64,000 nucleotides of DNA from Hymenobacter frigidus. Its GTDB lineage: Bacteria > Bacteroidota > Bacteroidia > Cytophagales > Hymenobacteraceae. A program made the translations under genes and the position numbers. The stretch covers positions 48,655 through 112,654 of the forward strand of contig NZ_BMGY01000012.1 in the NCBI RefSeq assembly GCF_014640435.1, written 5' to 3'. Positions 7,552 to 17,800 of the stretch are shown in pieces; the first letter of the stretch is position 1, and each line of letters begins with the position of its first letter. Below the pieces are notes generated by a model. It saw only the letters and a list, made by a program, of their open reading frames with translations. It did not search any database and was not told the origin of the DNA.

Positions 7552-10032
7552 TTACCGCCGATTGCCTTTGAAGCCACCCTTGCTCCCACCCTTGCCGCCG
7601 CCGCTGTGCTCGCGGTAGCCGCGGGGCTCGCTGCCGCGCTGCTTGCGCTCCTCGGCTTCGCGCTTTTTCACAAAATCGGGCCGGTCGTCCACTAGCTCGA
7701 AGTCAATGGTGCGGTCGAGCAGGTTGGCCGATTTCACGACCACCATCATCTCGTCGCCGAACTGAATGATGCGCTTGTTGTTGCGGCCCACAATGCGGTA
7801 GTTATCCTTATCAAGCTCGTAGAAGTCGCCGGGAATGTCGCTGATGCGAACCATGCCCTCGCACTTGTTCTCCTCAATTTCGATGTACATGCCGCGCTCG
7901 GTGAGGCCCGAAACCACGCCCTTGAAGGTATTGCCGATTTCGTTGGCCATGAACTCGACCTGCTTGAACTTGATGCTGGCGCGCTCGGCGTTGGCCGCCA
8001 GCTTCTCGCGGGCCGAGGAGTGCTTGCACTCGTCTTCCACGGGGTCGACGGGCACGTTCTTGCCGCCGAGCAGGTAGTGCTCCAGCAAGCGGTGGGCCAT
8101 CATATCCGGGTAGCGGCGGATGGGCGAGGTGAAGTGCGAATAGTGCTCGAAGGCCAGGCCGAAGTGGCCCAGCGGCTCGGTGGTATAGATGGCCTTCGAC
8201 ATGGTGCGAATGGCCAGGCCCTGGAGCACGTTCTGCTCGGGCTTGCCCATCACCTCGGAGCTGAGGTTGTTGAGCTCGGTGCTGATTTTCTTCGGATTTT
8301 CGAGCTTGAGCTTGTAGCCGAATTTTTGGGCGAAGAGGGCGAAGGTCTGGAGGCGTTCGGGCTCGGGCGCATCGTGGGTGCGGTACACCATGGTGAAGCG
8401 CGGCTTGGTCTTTTTGAGGTTGAACACGAACTCGGCCACCTTGCGATTGGCCAGCAGCATGAACTCCTCAATCATCTTGTGGGCATCCTTGCGCTCCTTC
8501 ACGTACACGCCGAGCGGCTTGCCGGCCGCATCGAGGCGGAACTTCACCTCCTGGGTTTCGAAGGTGATGGCCCCTTGCTTGAACCGCTGGGCGCAAATTT
8601 TGTGCGCCATGTCGTTCATCACGTTAATCTCCTCGGCGTGGTCGCCGGCCTTGCTTTCGATGCGCTCCTGGGCCTCTTCGTAGCTGAAGCGGCGGTCGGA
8701 GTGAATGATGGTTTTGCCGAACCACGACTCGTACAGCTTGCCGTCGTCGTCCAGCTCGAACACGGCCGAGAAGGTCAGCTTGTCCTCGTGCGGGCGCAGC
8801 GAGCACAGGCCGTTGCTGAGGCGCTCGGGCAGCATCGGAATCACGCGGTCGACCAAATACACCGAGGTGGCGCGGTGCTTGCCTTCGCGCTCCAGCTCGG
8901 TGCCGGGGCGCACGTAGTGGGTCACGTCGGCGATGTGCACCCCGATTTCCCAATGACCGTTTTGCAGCTTCTCGATGCTCAGGGCGTCGTCGAAGTCCTT
9001 GGCGTCGGCCGGGTCGATGGTGAAGGTGGTGACGTTGCGGAAGTCACGGCGACGGGCAATTTCGTCCTCCAAGATAACCTCGCTGATGCCCTCCGATTCG
9101 GTCTGCACTTCCTCGGGGAATTCAAAAGGCAGGCCGAACTCAGCCATGATGGCGTTAATCTCCGCCTCGTTGCCACCGGCAGCCCCGAAGTTGCGGATAA
9201 CCTCGCCCACCGGCTGGCGGCTGCTGTCCTCCGGAAACTCGGTGATGCGCACCAGCACCTTGTCGCCGTTGCGCGACTCGTGCAGCAAGTGCGGCGGCAC
9301 AAACACGTCGAAGTACACCTTGCGGTTATCTGGTTTAACAAAACCCAGGGTGCCCTGAATCTGAATGCGGCCCACCACTTCAGGGCGCTGGCGTTTGAGC
9401 ACTTCCACCACGTCGCCCACCGGGCGGCCGTCGCGGGAGCTGCGCATCCGCACCCGCACCACGTCGCCCTGCAGGGCAAACTTGAGCTGGTCCGTGAACA
9501 CGCGAATGTCATCGGCCTCGCCCGTGCCCTCGGGCACCACGAAGGCGAAGTTGGGCGTGGCCAAATCCACGGTGCCGATAACAGTGTTTGACGGAGCGCG
9601 CTCGGGGCGGTCGTCGCCGTCCACGTAGTCGAAACCGGCGGCGCGGCGGCGGTGCACGATGGGGTCCTGGCCAAACTCGGCCTGCACTGAGCGGTTGCGG
9701 GGCGGCGCCACCGGCAAGTCGACTTTTTTGGTCGATTTGCGGGCGCTGGACGGCATCAACGCCGTCGCCACGGCATCGGTATCAGCCAAACGGTATTCGT
9801 CGTTTTGGAGCAGCGTAATCAAGCCTTGCTTGCGCAGGACCTTAATGTGCGCAAAGATTTCCTCGCGCTGGTCCTTGGTCGTGACGCCGAGGCGGCGTGA
9901 GAGCTGACGGTAGGCGAGAACTTTGGTGGGGTTGTCGGTGAAGGCGCGCAGGACCTGGTCCTGGGTGATGGCCGTGGGTTCGGGCTTTTCGCGCTTGGCG
10001 CGGGGAGTCCGGGAGTTTTCGGGGGTGTTCAT
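7552..10032 (-). CDS. rnr: Ribonuclease R (RNB-family 3'-5' exoribonuclease)
   Basis: Processive 3'-5' exoribonuclease that degrades structured RNA and takes part in mRNA and rRNA quality control. From ATG 10032 it is 826 aa. The order is an N-terminal winged-helix (QDQVLRAFTDNPTKVLAYRQLSRRLGV), cold-shock-like domains, the RNB domain with the metal-binding Asp cluster FTIDPADAKDFDDALS, EEFMLLANRKVAEF, FTSPIRRYPDMMAHRLL, then an S1 domain (GNTFKGVVSGLTERGMYIEI) and a Gly/Lys-rich tail. The frame is open to 10281, but that stretch overlaps repeats and is not RNase R-like. It is probably a single transcription unit. Confidence 0.95.
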   Translation of the reverse strand: MNTPENSRTPRAKREKPEPTAITQDQVLRAFTDNPTKVLAYRQLSRRLGVTTKDQREEIFAHIKVLRKQGLITLLQNDEYRLADTDAVATALMPSSARKSTKKVDLPVAPPRNRSVQAEFGQDPIVHRRRAAGFDYVDGDDRPERAPSNTVIGTVDLATPNFAFVVPEGTGEADDIRVFTDQLKFALQGDVVRVRMRSSRDGRPVGDVVEVLKRQRPEVVGRIQIQGTLGFVKPDNRKVYFDVFVPPHLLHESRNGDKVLVRITEFPEDSSRQPVGEVIRNFGAAGGNEAEINAIMAEFGLPFEFPEEVQTESEGISEVILEDEIARRRDFRNVTTFTIDPADAKDFDDALSIEKLQNGHWEIGVHIADVTHYVRPGTELEREGKHRATSVYLVDRVIPMLPERLSNGLCSLRPHEDKLTFSAVFELDDDGKLYESWFGKTIIHSDRRFSYEEAQERIESKAGDHAEEINVMNDMAHKICAQRFKQGAITFETQEVKFRLDAAGKPLGVYVKERKDAHKMIEEFMLLANRKVAEFVFNLKKTKPRFTMVYRTHDAPEPERLQTFALFAQKFGYKLKLENPKKISTELNNLSSEVMGKPEQNVLQGLAIRTMSKAIYTTEPLGHFGLAFEHYSHFTSPIRRYPDMMAHRLLEHYLLGGKNVPVDPVEDECKHSSAREKLAANAERASIKFKQVEFMANEIGNTFKGVVSGLTERGMYIEIEENKCEGMVRISDIPGDFYELDKDNYRIVGRNNKRIIQFGDEMMVVVKSANLLDRTIDFELVDDRPDFVKKREAEERKQRGSEPRGYREHSGGGKGGSKGGFKGNRR

Positions 10033-10160
10033 GTAAAAAAAAGCGGCCGCCGAATAGTTGATTGGTCGCAGGCGGCGAGAGCGGAAAAATGGTTGGGCTG
10101 GCTGGGCCGCGCCGCTTAGTGAAACGCGGGCCGGGCCGAGAGGTTTTAGATGGCCGGGGT

Positions 10161-10294
10161 AGGGACGCATAATTGCGTCTCGTAGCATGAGCTGTTCCGG
10201 GTGCCACAGCAGAAGCTGCCGCAACGCCATTGAAACAGCCGGGGAACATCCGGGACGATTCCGTTCAACGACGAGACGCAAATATGCGTCTCTA
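10161..10294. repeat. GAGACGCAnnnTGCGTCTC repeats (R4) in the gap before rnr
   Basis: GGACGCATAATTGCGTCTCG at about 10162 and GAGACGCAAATATGCGTCTC at about 10273 are two copies of a small palindrome, in the 279-bp gap between the peptide ABC gene and rnr. I see nothing else in this gap. Confidence 0.7.
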
Positions 10295-10311
10295 CAGCCG
10301 AATTCAGTAGG

Positions 10312-12375
10312 TTACGTCCGGCTGGCCACGGCGGCTTCGATGTCGGCCAAACTATCCTTGGGAATAGCCGCCAGCAGGCCCTGGGTGTATTCGTGTTGTG
10401 GGTTGGCATAAATGGCCGCCGCCGGGCCGCTCTCCACGATGCGGCCCTGGTGCATGACCAGCAGCCGGTCGCTCATAAACCGGGCCACGGACAGGTCGTG
10501 CGTGATAAACAAATAGGTGATACCGAACTCGCGCTTGAGGTCGTTGAGCAGGTTCAGCACCTGCGCCTGCACCGAAACGTCGAGGGCCGAAACCGACTCG
10601 TCGCAGACAATCAGCTTGGGCTGTAGGGCCAGCGCCCGGGCAATGCAGATTCGTTGCCGCTGCCCGCCGCTGAACTCGTGCGGGTAGCGCTGGAAATGCT
10701 CGTCGCGCAGCCCCACGGTGCGCAGCAGCTCCAGCACTTTCGTTTTTTGCTGCGAGCGGGTGCCGCCCACGTTGTGCACGCGCATCGGCTCCCAGATGGC
10801 CTCTCCCACCGTCAGCATGGGATTAAGGGCGGCGTAGGGGTCCTGAAAAACCAGCTGCAAATCGCGCCGACGGCGGCGCAAGTCACCACTGGACAGCTTC
10901 GCCAAATCAGTTCCTTCAAACAGGATGCTGCCCGCCGTTGGTTCCGTGAGGCGGAGCAGCGCCCGGCCCAGCGTGGTTTTGCCGCAACCAGACTCCCCCA
11001 CCAGGCCGATGGTCTCACCGGGGTAGAGCGTGAAGCTGACATCGTCCACGGCCCGCACGTAGTCGGTGGCCCGACGGAAGAAGCCCTTGCGGAGGGGAAA
11101 GTAGACCTGGAGATTTTGGACTTCCAGGAGCGGCGCGGCTCCGTTAACCTCACCCCCCAGCCCCCTCTCCCGCGGAGAGGGGGAGTCTGACGACTGAGGT
11201 GTGGTTTGGGTTGGAACGAGAGATGAGACAGTGGAATCAACAGCGGCCGAAGCATCTTCTGAAACGCAAGACTTATCCCCGCGCATTACCGGTGCCCCAT
11301 CTCCACGGGAGAGGGGGTCAGGGGGTGAGGTTGACGCCTGCGCCAAACCGGTTTCCAACCGTGGAACACCGCCCAAATCCCCATGTTCCACGGGGAACGT
11401 TTTGGCGGTACCAATTTTATCGAGTAACTGCTGCTGCTGCACTTCGGGCGAAGATTCCGCAAGTGCCTCATCTGGCAATGGAACCGTTGGCGCGGGCTGA
11501 GCAAAAAGCTGCCCGCTGGCGTCCTCACCCATGAAATCGGCCACTACGGGCAGGCGTTTTTTGCCCACCGAGAGGCGTGGACGGCACGCCAAAAGGCCTT
11601 TTGTGTACGGATGTTGCGGATTTGAAAAAATATCCAGCACTCTCCCCTGCTCCACCACCTTGCCCCGGTACATGACCAGAATGCGGTCGGCGATTTCGGC
11701 CACCACGCCCAGGTCGTGGGTGATAAAGAGCACGGCGGTGTTGTGCTGGCGGCGCAGGTCATCAATCAGGCGCAGCATCCGGGCCTGCACGGTCACGTCG
11801 AGGGCCGTGGTGGGCTCGTCGGCGATGAGCAGGGCCGGGCGGCAGGCCATAGCCATGGCAATCATCACGCGCTGCTTCTGGCCACCCGAAATTTCGTGCG
11901 GATAGCTGCCGAAAATGCTTTCGGGGCGCGGCAGCTGGGCTTCGGTGAACAGCTCGATGGTGCGCGCCTTGGCTTCCTTCGCGCTGAGCTCGGTGTGGAG
12001 GCGCAGGGCTTCCACCACCTGGCTGCCGCAGGTGTACACGGGATTCAGCGAGGTCATCGGCTCCTGGAAAATCATGCCGATGTCGTTGCCGCGCACCTGA
12101 CGCAGGTCGGTTTCGGATAGTTTCAGCAGGTCGGTATGGCCCAGGGTTGAGGACTGGAAGATGACCTGCCCGCTGCTGATGCGGCCGGGCGGCATCGGTA
12201 TCAGCCCCAACAGGGCCAATGAGGTGACCGACTTGCCCGAGCCGGATTCGCCCACAATGGCCAGCGTTTCGCCCCGGTTCAGCTCAAACGACACGTTGTC
12301 TACGGCCCGCACGTCGCCGCGGTGGCTGGAGAAGTCAATGGTGAGGTTGGAGACGGTGAGGAGCGGGTTGGGCAC
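10312..12375 (-). CDS. Fused dipeptide/oligopeptide ABC transporter ATP-binding protein (DppD-DppF type)
   Basis: Two complete ABC ATPase domains in one 687-aa chain, energising a peptide importer. Domain 1 (about 1-270) has GESGSGKS, the signature SGGQKQR and Walker [13 protein letters not shown]. Domain 2 (about 410-687) has [15 protein letters not shown] and [12 protein letters not shown]. Each is followed by the oligopeptide C-terminal motif ([22 protein letters not shown]). The start is GTG at 12375. The linker, about residues 345-405, is partly encoded by two R1 repeat copies and is unusually long. No permease or binding-protein gene is adjacent. Confidence 0.93.
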   Translation of the reverse strand: MPNPLLTVSNLTIDFSSHRGDVRAVDNVSFELNRGETLAIVGESGSGKSVTSLALLGLIPMPPGRISSGQVIFQSSTLGHTDLLKLSETDLRQVRGNDIGMIFQEPMTSLNPVYTCGSQVVEALRLHTELSAKEAKARTIELFTEAQLPRPESIFGSYPHEISGGQKQRVMIAMAMACRPALLIADEPTTALDVTVQARMLRLIDDLRRQHNTAVLFITHDLGVVAEIADRILVMYRGKVVEQGRVLDIFSNPQHPYTKGLLACRPRLSVGKKRLPVVADFMGEDASGQLFAQPAPTVPLPDEALAESSPEVQQQQLLDKIGTAKTFPVEHGDLGGVPRLETGLAQASTSPPDPLSRGDGAPVMRGDKSCVSEDASAAVDSTVSSLVPTQTTPQSSDSPSPRERGLGGEVNGAAPLLEVQNLQVYFPLRKGFFRRATDYVRAVDDVSFTLYPGETIGLVGESGCGKTTLGRALLRLTEPTAGSILFEGTDLAKLSSGDLRRRRRDLQLVFQDPYAALNPMLTVGEAIWEPMRVHNVGGTRSQQKTKVLELLRTVGLRDEHFQRYPHEFSGGQRQRICIARALALQPKLIVCDESVSALDVSVQAQVLNLLNDLKREFGITYLFITHDLSVARFMSDRLLVMHQGRIVESGPAAAIYANPQHEYTQGLLAAIPKDSLADIEAAVASRT
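11146..11192. repeat. R1-family repeat inside the ABC ATPase gene, copy a
   Basis: AACCTCACCCCCCAGCCCCC followed by CTCTCCCGCGGAGAGG: a diverged R1 element read in frame as [18 protein letters not shown] in the linker. Confidence 0.75.
11295..11333. repeat. R1-family repeat inside the ABC ATPase gene, copy b
   Basis: CCCCATCTCCACGGGAGAGG, ending in GGGGGTGAGGTT; inverted relative to copy a and read in frame as [15 protein letters not shown]. Confidence 0.75.
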
Positions 12376-12437
12376 GGAGGGAATTATGGGTGGCGGATTT
12401 GGATGGTTTTGGTACGCAAGAACGTCAAGTACGCAGG

Positions 12438-12479
12438 AACGTCATGCTGAGCGCAGTCGAAGCATCTCTACCGCTTGGC
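12438..12479. repeat. Dispersed repeat R2 (GTCATGCTGAGCGCAG family), single arm
   Basis: CGTCATGCTGAGCGCAGTCG followed by AAGCATCTCTACCGCTT. The matching inverted arm lies at 13055-13092, so the small gene between is bracketed by the two arms. Confidence 0.85.
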
Positions 12480-12506
12480 GGTCGAATCCAAAGAGTCACT
12501 TGCTAC

Positions 12507-13025
12507 CTATTTGGGAGCATTAATCCTAAAGTTTGAATATTGCCCGGTCGATAGACTCACCACCACGTCATAATAACACGCGCCACCGCCTTTAACTTGA
12601 TACAAATGACTCTTCCACCACTCACTGCTATCAACACGACAAAAGCCGTTTACGTAAACCAGCTTGTGGCCTTTGCTATCAATAGCACTTATGAACTGAT
12701 GGTAATAACCCGCTATTGGCAAATTGTTAGCCCGGTGTAGGACGACTAATAAGCTGTCTAATTGCTGTAATTTCTGATTATTGAGTGATGTTGCTTTGAG
12801 AGCATCCGAACCTCGAAACAGACCTTCATCGACGGACCAAAATGGAAACACAATAACATTTGCCGAAGGCATTACAGCATTTGCTCTTGCAGCATAGCTA
12901 CTTGTTGGAACAACATCTGGCGTAAGGCTTGACTGACCGAATACCAAACAGGACGAAAAGACCGCAGTAACGAAAAGAACAAATGCTGTTCTTCGGGCGA
13001 CGGAATGAGACTTATTAATTTTCAC
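12507..13025 (-). CDS. Hypothetical secreted protein, low GC
   Basis: A 172-aa protein from GTG 13025. The N-terminus is a signal peptide (RRTAFVLFVTAVFSSCLVFGQ), with a possible lipobox VFSSC and a possible cleavage after VFG. I do not recognise the family. The C-terminal half (GHKLVYVNGFCRVDSSEWWKSHLYQVKGGGACYYDVVVSLSTGQYSNFRINAP) has two cysteines and looks like a small beta-rich extracytoplasmic domain. The base composition is clearly lower in GC than that of the neighbours, and the gene lies between inverted R2 arms, so it may be a recent insertion. Confidence 0.65.
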   Translation of the reverse strand: MKINKSHSVARRTAFVLFVTAVFSSCLVFGQSSLTPDVVPTSSYAARANAVMPSANVIVFPFWSVDEGLFRGSDALKATSLNNQKLQQLDSLLVVLHRANNLPIAGYYHQFISAIDSKGHKLVYVNGFCRVDSSEWWKSHLYQVKGGGACYYDVVVSLSTGQYSNFRINAPK

Positions 13026-13054
13026 AAAAATGTCTTTTGTGTCTTTCCAAATAA

Positions 13055-13092
13055 AGCGGTAGAGATGCTTCGACTGTGCTCAGCATGAAGGT
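13055..13092. repeat. Dispersed repeat R2, inverted arm
   Basis: AAGCGGTAGAGATGCTTCGA followed by CTGTGCTCAGCATGA; the partner of 12438-12479. Confidence 0.85.
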
Positions 13093-13122
13093 CTGCGATT
13101 CCGCCGCCCAGCCCCTCCCGTG

Positions 13123-13791
13123 CTACACCAGCTTCTCAGTATCGGTAGCGACTCGTGGCTGGCTCTCGTTGGGAGCGGCCGTGGGCTGCGACTCGTTGAA
13201 AAAACGGTTTTGATTGAGCAGAATCAACGCTACGCCAATGAAGATGGACGAATCAGCAATGTTGAAGATGGGGAAGCCGTTGCTGTACGTGCCCCCGATG
13301 AGGGGCCAGGATTTGGGGAAGTACCCCACATACAGCGGCACGAAAATCATGTCGATGACCTGGCCGTAGAACCAGCGCGTGGGCGAGCCAGCTGGGGCAT
13401 TATCATAGATAATTCCGTAGAAAATTGAGTCGATGAGGTTGCCTACCGCGCCGCCGAGGATGAGGGCCATGCAGGCGATGTAGCCGGCGGCCACGCGCTG
13501 GCGGCTCAGACGGATGATGTAGTAAATCAGCCCGCCGACGGCCACCGTGCGGAAAAGCGTGAGCACCAGCTTGCCGTAGGGCGCGGGCAGCTGCGCGCCG
13601 AAGGCCATGCCGGGGTTCAGAATGTAATTCAGCTTGGCGAACTGGCCGAGGACGGGGATTTCGCCGGCTGAACCGGGCTGCATGTAAGTGTGCACGGCCC
13701 ACTTTGAGAGCTGGTCGATGGCGATGATGAGCAGGGCTAGCAGGAAGAACTTGGCCGCGGAATGCTGACGAGTGGAGAGCGTTGGGTGCAT
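13123..13791 (-). CDS. lspA: Lipoprotein signal peptidase (signal peptidase II), copy 1
   Basis: Aspartic protease of the inner membrane that removes the signal peptide from diacylglyceryl-modified prolipoproteins. It is 222 aa with four membrane segments. The catalytic Asp residues are in GNLIDS (about 121) and FNIADSS (about 180), and the conserved NPGMAFG is present. Bacteroidota LspA proteins often have a longer loop between the catalytic motifs, as here (residues 131-172). The C-terminal 25 residues are polar and variable. It lies 45 bp downstream of a second lspA in the same direction. Confidence 0.95.
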   Translation of the reverse strand: MHPTLSTRQHSAAKFFLLALLIIAIDQLSKWAVHTYMQPGSAGEIPVLGQFAKLNYILNPGMAFGAQLPAPYGKLVLTLFRTVAVGGLIYYIIRLSRQRVAAGYIACMALILGGAVGNLIDSIFYGIIYDNAPAGSPTRWFYGQVIDMIFVPLYVGYFPKSWPLIGGTYSNGFPIFNIADSSIFIGVALILLNQNRFFNESQPTAAPNESQPRVATDTEKLV

Positions 13792-13836
13792 TTCAATTAG
13801 TGCCCGGGGGCAGAATAAACGGGCAGGAAAGATGCG

Positions 13837-14508
13837 CTAGGCCAGGTTCTCTGAGTCGGGCGCTACCAGCGGCTCACTGTGCCTGGCGGGGGTAGCAGTG
13901 GGTTCCTCCTGCTTGAAAAAACGGCTCTGGTTGAGCAGAATCAAGGCTACGCCGATGAAAATGGAGGAATCGGCGATGTTGAAGATGGGCCAGAGCGACA
14001 CGTACTTCCCTCCTAGCAGCGGCCAGTTTTGGGGCAGGAAGCCTTCGTAAATATCGACGTAGAGCATGTCGATGACCTGACCGTAGAACCAACGCGTGGG
14101 CGAGCCAAACGGGGCGTTGTCGTAGATGATACCGTAGAAAATAGAATCAATCAGGTTGCCCAAAGCGCCGCCCAAAATCAGGGCCATGCAGGCGATGAAT
14201 CCGGACGCGGCCCGCTGGCGCACCAGCCGAATGATGTAGTAGCTGATACCGAACACTGCCACCAAGCGGAAAGCACTGAGCACCAGCTTACCGTAAGGAG
14301 CCGGCAGCTCGGCTCCGAAGGCCATGCCGGGGTTCAGCGTGTAGTGCAGCTTGGCCCAGTCGCCCAGCAGACGGATTTCGCCCGCCATTCCGGGCTGCAT
14401 GTAGGTATGCACGGCCCACTTCGACAGCTGGTCGATGGCGATGATAAAAAGCGCCAGCAGGAAGAATTTGGCCGCAGATTGCTGGCGATTGGTGATGGTT
14501 GGGTGCAT
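13837..14508 (-). CDS. lspA: Lipoprotein signal peptidase, copy 2 (tandem paralogue)
   Basis: 223 aa. It aligns without gaps to copy 1 over residues 1-200, with about 43 differences by hand count (about 78% identity), and keeps both catalytic Asp motifs (GNLIDS, FNIADSS). Most differences fall in the periplasmic loops (151-172) and the C-terminal tail. Both copies look intact. The pair arose by tandem duplication and is probably co-transcribed, with this copy first. Confidence 0.95.
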   Translation of the reverse strand: MHPTITNRQQSAAKFFLLALFIIAIDQLSKWAVHTYMQPGMAGEIRLLGDWAKLHYTLNPGMAFGAELPAPYGKLVLSAFRLVAVFGISYYIIRLVRQRAASGFIACMALILGGALGNLIDSIFYGIIYDNAPFGSPTRWFYGQVIDMLYVDIYEGFLPQNWPLLGGKYVSLWPIFNIADSSIFIGVALILLNQSRFFKQEEPTATPARHSEPLVAPDSENLA

Positions 14509-14568
14509 TCAGGCGGGCCGAAAATCGAGGAAGTTGAAGTCAGAAAGTAGTACGGTTAGGATTCTCTA

Positions 14569-14664
14569 GAACGTCATGCTGAGCGCAGTCGAAGTATCTC
14601 TACCGCTTCGTTGAACGGCTCAAATGGAGCGATAGAGATGCTTCGACAAGCTCAGTATGACGTG
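14569..14664. repeat. Repeat R2, inverted pair
   Basis: AACGTCATGCTGAGCGCAGT ... and its approximate reverse complement ending CTCAGTATGACGT, around a spacer with TACCGCTTCGTTGAACG. Confidence 0.85.
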
Positions 14665-14765
14665 CGATTAGGAGACGTTCCTTTTACCATGTTTTATACC
14701 TTTTATAACTGACTGTCTGGGTTTTTTGACCGATAAAAACGAGCTTATCGACCGTTTGTGCGACC

Positions 14766-14797
14766 AAAAACTCGCCGGGTTTTGCAATACCGGCGAG
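14766..14797 (-). terminator. Rho-independent terminator of ileS
   Basis: On the minus strand CTCGCCGG, an 11-base loop, CCGGCGAG, then TTTTT, immediately after the ileS stop. Confidence 0.9.
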
Positions 14798-14807
14798 TCG
14801 TTCAGCA

Positions 14808-17800
14808 TCAAGCAGTTGCCACCTCCAAACGGACGGGCACGGAGTAGTCATCAAATTCGAGCACGGAACCACCGTTCACGTCGGCTGCGAAAGTCAAAGC
14901 GAGGGCCTGCGTTTCGGCGCGGATGTAGTCACCAAATGCGGCTACGGCGGCGGCCAGCTCGGGCTGCTGGTCGGCCAAGGTCACGCGGATTTTGTCCTGC
15001 ACTTCCAGGCCCGAGTCTTTGCGCAGGTTCTGCAGGCGGTTCACCAGCTCACGGGCGAGGCCTTCCTGGCGCAGGGCGTCGGTCAGGGTTACGTCGAGGG
15101 CCACGGTGAGGGGGCCGTCGGTGGCCACGAGCCAGCCGGGCAGGTCGTCGGTGCGGATTTCCACATCGTCGGGCGCCAGGGTGATGGGCTGGCCATCAAC
15201 CTCCACGGCGAGGCTTCCCTCCTTCTCCAATTGACTGATTTCGGCGGCTGTCATCTGCTGAATGCGGGCACCCACGGCCTTCAGGCGCGGGCCGTATTGC
15301 TGGCCGAGGCGCTTGAAGTTGGGCTTCACCGACTTCACCAGCACGCCGCTTTCGCTCTCGTCGTCGAGGAATTCGATGTGCTTCACGTTGATTTCGGCGC
15401 AAATCAGGTCCTCCACGAGGCCGACTTGCTCCTTGGTGGTGTCGTTCAGCACCGGCACCAGAATGCGCAGCAGCGGCTGCCGCACCTTCAGCACCGACTT
15501 TTTGCGCAGCGAGTGGGCCAGCGAGCTGATGCGCTGGGCCAGCTCCATCCGCTCTTCCAGCTTGGGGTCGATGCGGGTTTCATCGGCTTCAACCAGCAGC
15601 GTGAGGTGCACCGATTCAATGCCCTGGTCACCGGTGAGGTTGCGGTACAACCACTCGGCGAAGAAGGGCGCGATGGGCGACATGAGCTGCGCCACGGTCT
15701 GCAGGCACTCGTTCAGCGTCTCGTAGGCGGCGCGCTTATCGTTCGTCAGCTCGCCTTTCCAGAAACGACGGCGCGAGAGGCGCACGTACCAGTTCGAGAG
15801 CTGGTCGGTCACGAAATCCTGGATGGCGCGGGCGGCCTTCGTGGGGTCGTAGCTATCCAGATGGCCGCGTACTTCGGCAATCAGTGACTGCAGCTTGCTC
15901 AGAATCCAGCGGTCCAGCTCGCTCAACTCGGCGTGCGGAGTACGGGTTTTTTCGTCGATTTCAAACCCGTCCAGGTTCGCATAAAGCGCATAGAACGAGT
16001 ACGTGTTGAAGAGCGTGCCGAAGAAACGGCGCTGCACCTCGGTCACGCCGGCCGAGTCGAACTTGAGGTTGTCCCACGGTGGCGCGTTAGCGATGAGGTA
16101 CCAACGGGTGGCGTCGGGGCCGAACTGCTTGATGGTGGCAAACGGGTCCACGGCGTTGCCGAGGCGCTTGCTCATCTTTTGGCCGTCCTTGGCCAGCACG
16201 AGGCCGTTGGCAATCACGTTTTTGAAGGCCACGGAGTCCTCCAGCATCACGGCCAGCGCGTGCAGCGTGAAGAACCAGCCGCGGGTCTGGTCCACGCCTT
16301 CGGCGATGAAGTCGGCGGGGAAGTTCTTCTGGAATTTCTCGGCGTTTTCAATCGGATAGTGCCACTGGGCGTAGGGCACGGCCCCGCTGTCGAACCAGAC
16401 GTCGATGAGGTCGGCCTCGCGGTACATGGCCTGGCCCGTGGGGCTGACGAGGAAAATATCGTCCACGTAAGGGCGGTGCAGGTCAATTTGTTCGCCGTTG
16501 GCGTAGGGGTTGTGGGTCATGACTTCGGCCGCCACGGCCTTATCAATCTCCGCTTTCAGCTCGGCGATGCTGCCGATGCAGATTTCCTCCGTCCGGTCCT
16601 GGGTGCGCCAGATGGGCAGCGGCGTGCCCCAGTAGCGCGAGCGGCTGAGGTTCCAGTCCACCAGGTTTTCCAGCCAGTTGCCGAAGCGGCCGGTGCCGGT
16701 ACTTTCGGGCTTCCAGTTGATGGTTTTGTTGAGCTCGATGAGCCGGTCCTTCACCGCCGTGGTCTTGATGAACCAGGAATCGAGCGGGTAATAGAGCACG
16801 GGCTTGTCGGTGCGCCAGCAGTGCGGGTAGGTGTGCTCGTACTTCTCAACTTTGAAGGCCGTGCCGTCGCCCTTCATCTTGATGACGATGCTCTCGTCCA
16901 GCGTCTTGTAGTCGGCCCCGGTCTCGTCGTGGCCGTCGTAGTTTTTCACCCAGCGGCCCGCAAACTCGCCCATTTGGGGCACGTAGCGGCCCGTCCGGTC
17001 CACGATTGGCCCCAGCGTGCCTTCGGCATCCGGCACCATCAGCGCCGGGATATCGGCCAGCTGCGCGGCCCGGAAGTCGTCAGCGCCAAACGTGGGCGAG
17101 ATGTGCACGATGCCGGTGCCGTCCTCCGTGGTCACAAAGTCACCGTTGATGACGCGGAAAGCCCGCTCCTCGCCTTCGAACGGCGTAAAATCGAACAGGC
17201 GCTCGTATTTAATGTCGATGAGGTCGGCGCCAGTAAAATCACCCAGTACGCGCCAGGGCAGCACCTTGTGGTCGCCCTCGGCATAGCCTTCCAGCGGAGC
17301 AGCGGCACCCTTCTCGTTGAAATAACGGCCCACCAACGCCTTGGCCAGCACCACGTGGATGGGCTCAAAGGTGTAGGGGTTGAAGGTGCGGATAAGCTGG
17401 TACGGGATGTTCTTACCCACGGCGAGGCCCGTATTGGCGGGCAAGGTCCAGGGCGTGGTCGTCCAGGCAAGAATGAACACCTTGGCTTCATGGCCAGCCA
17501 GGGCAAACAGCTTTTCAGCCGCCGCGCCCGGCTTCACCCGGAACTGCGCCACCACGGTCGTGTCCATCACGTCGCGGTAGGTGCCGGGCTGATTCAGCTC
17601 GTGCGAGCTGAGGCCGGTACCGGCGGCCGGCGAGTAGGGCTGAATGGTGTAGCCCTTGTAGAGCAAACCCTTGTCGTAAAGCTTCTTGAGCAGCGCCCAG
17701 CAGCTTTCGATGTACTCCGGCTCGAAGGTCACGTAGGGGTCGTCAAGGTCGACCCAATAGCCCATTTTCTCAGTCAGGTCGTCCCACTGCGCCTTGAAGC

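Noticed and set aside
11384..11399. Second parS-like word (TGTTCCACGGGGAACG) in the ABC ATPase linker
   Set aside because: Three mismatches to consensus break the central CACGTG. A half-site CGTGGAACA lies 25 bp before it, but neither is a convincing ParB site.
14684..14872. 62-codon minus-strand frame over the ileS terminator
   Set aside because: Overlaps the ileS 3' end and its terminator hairpin; not protein-like.
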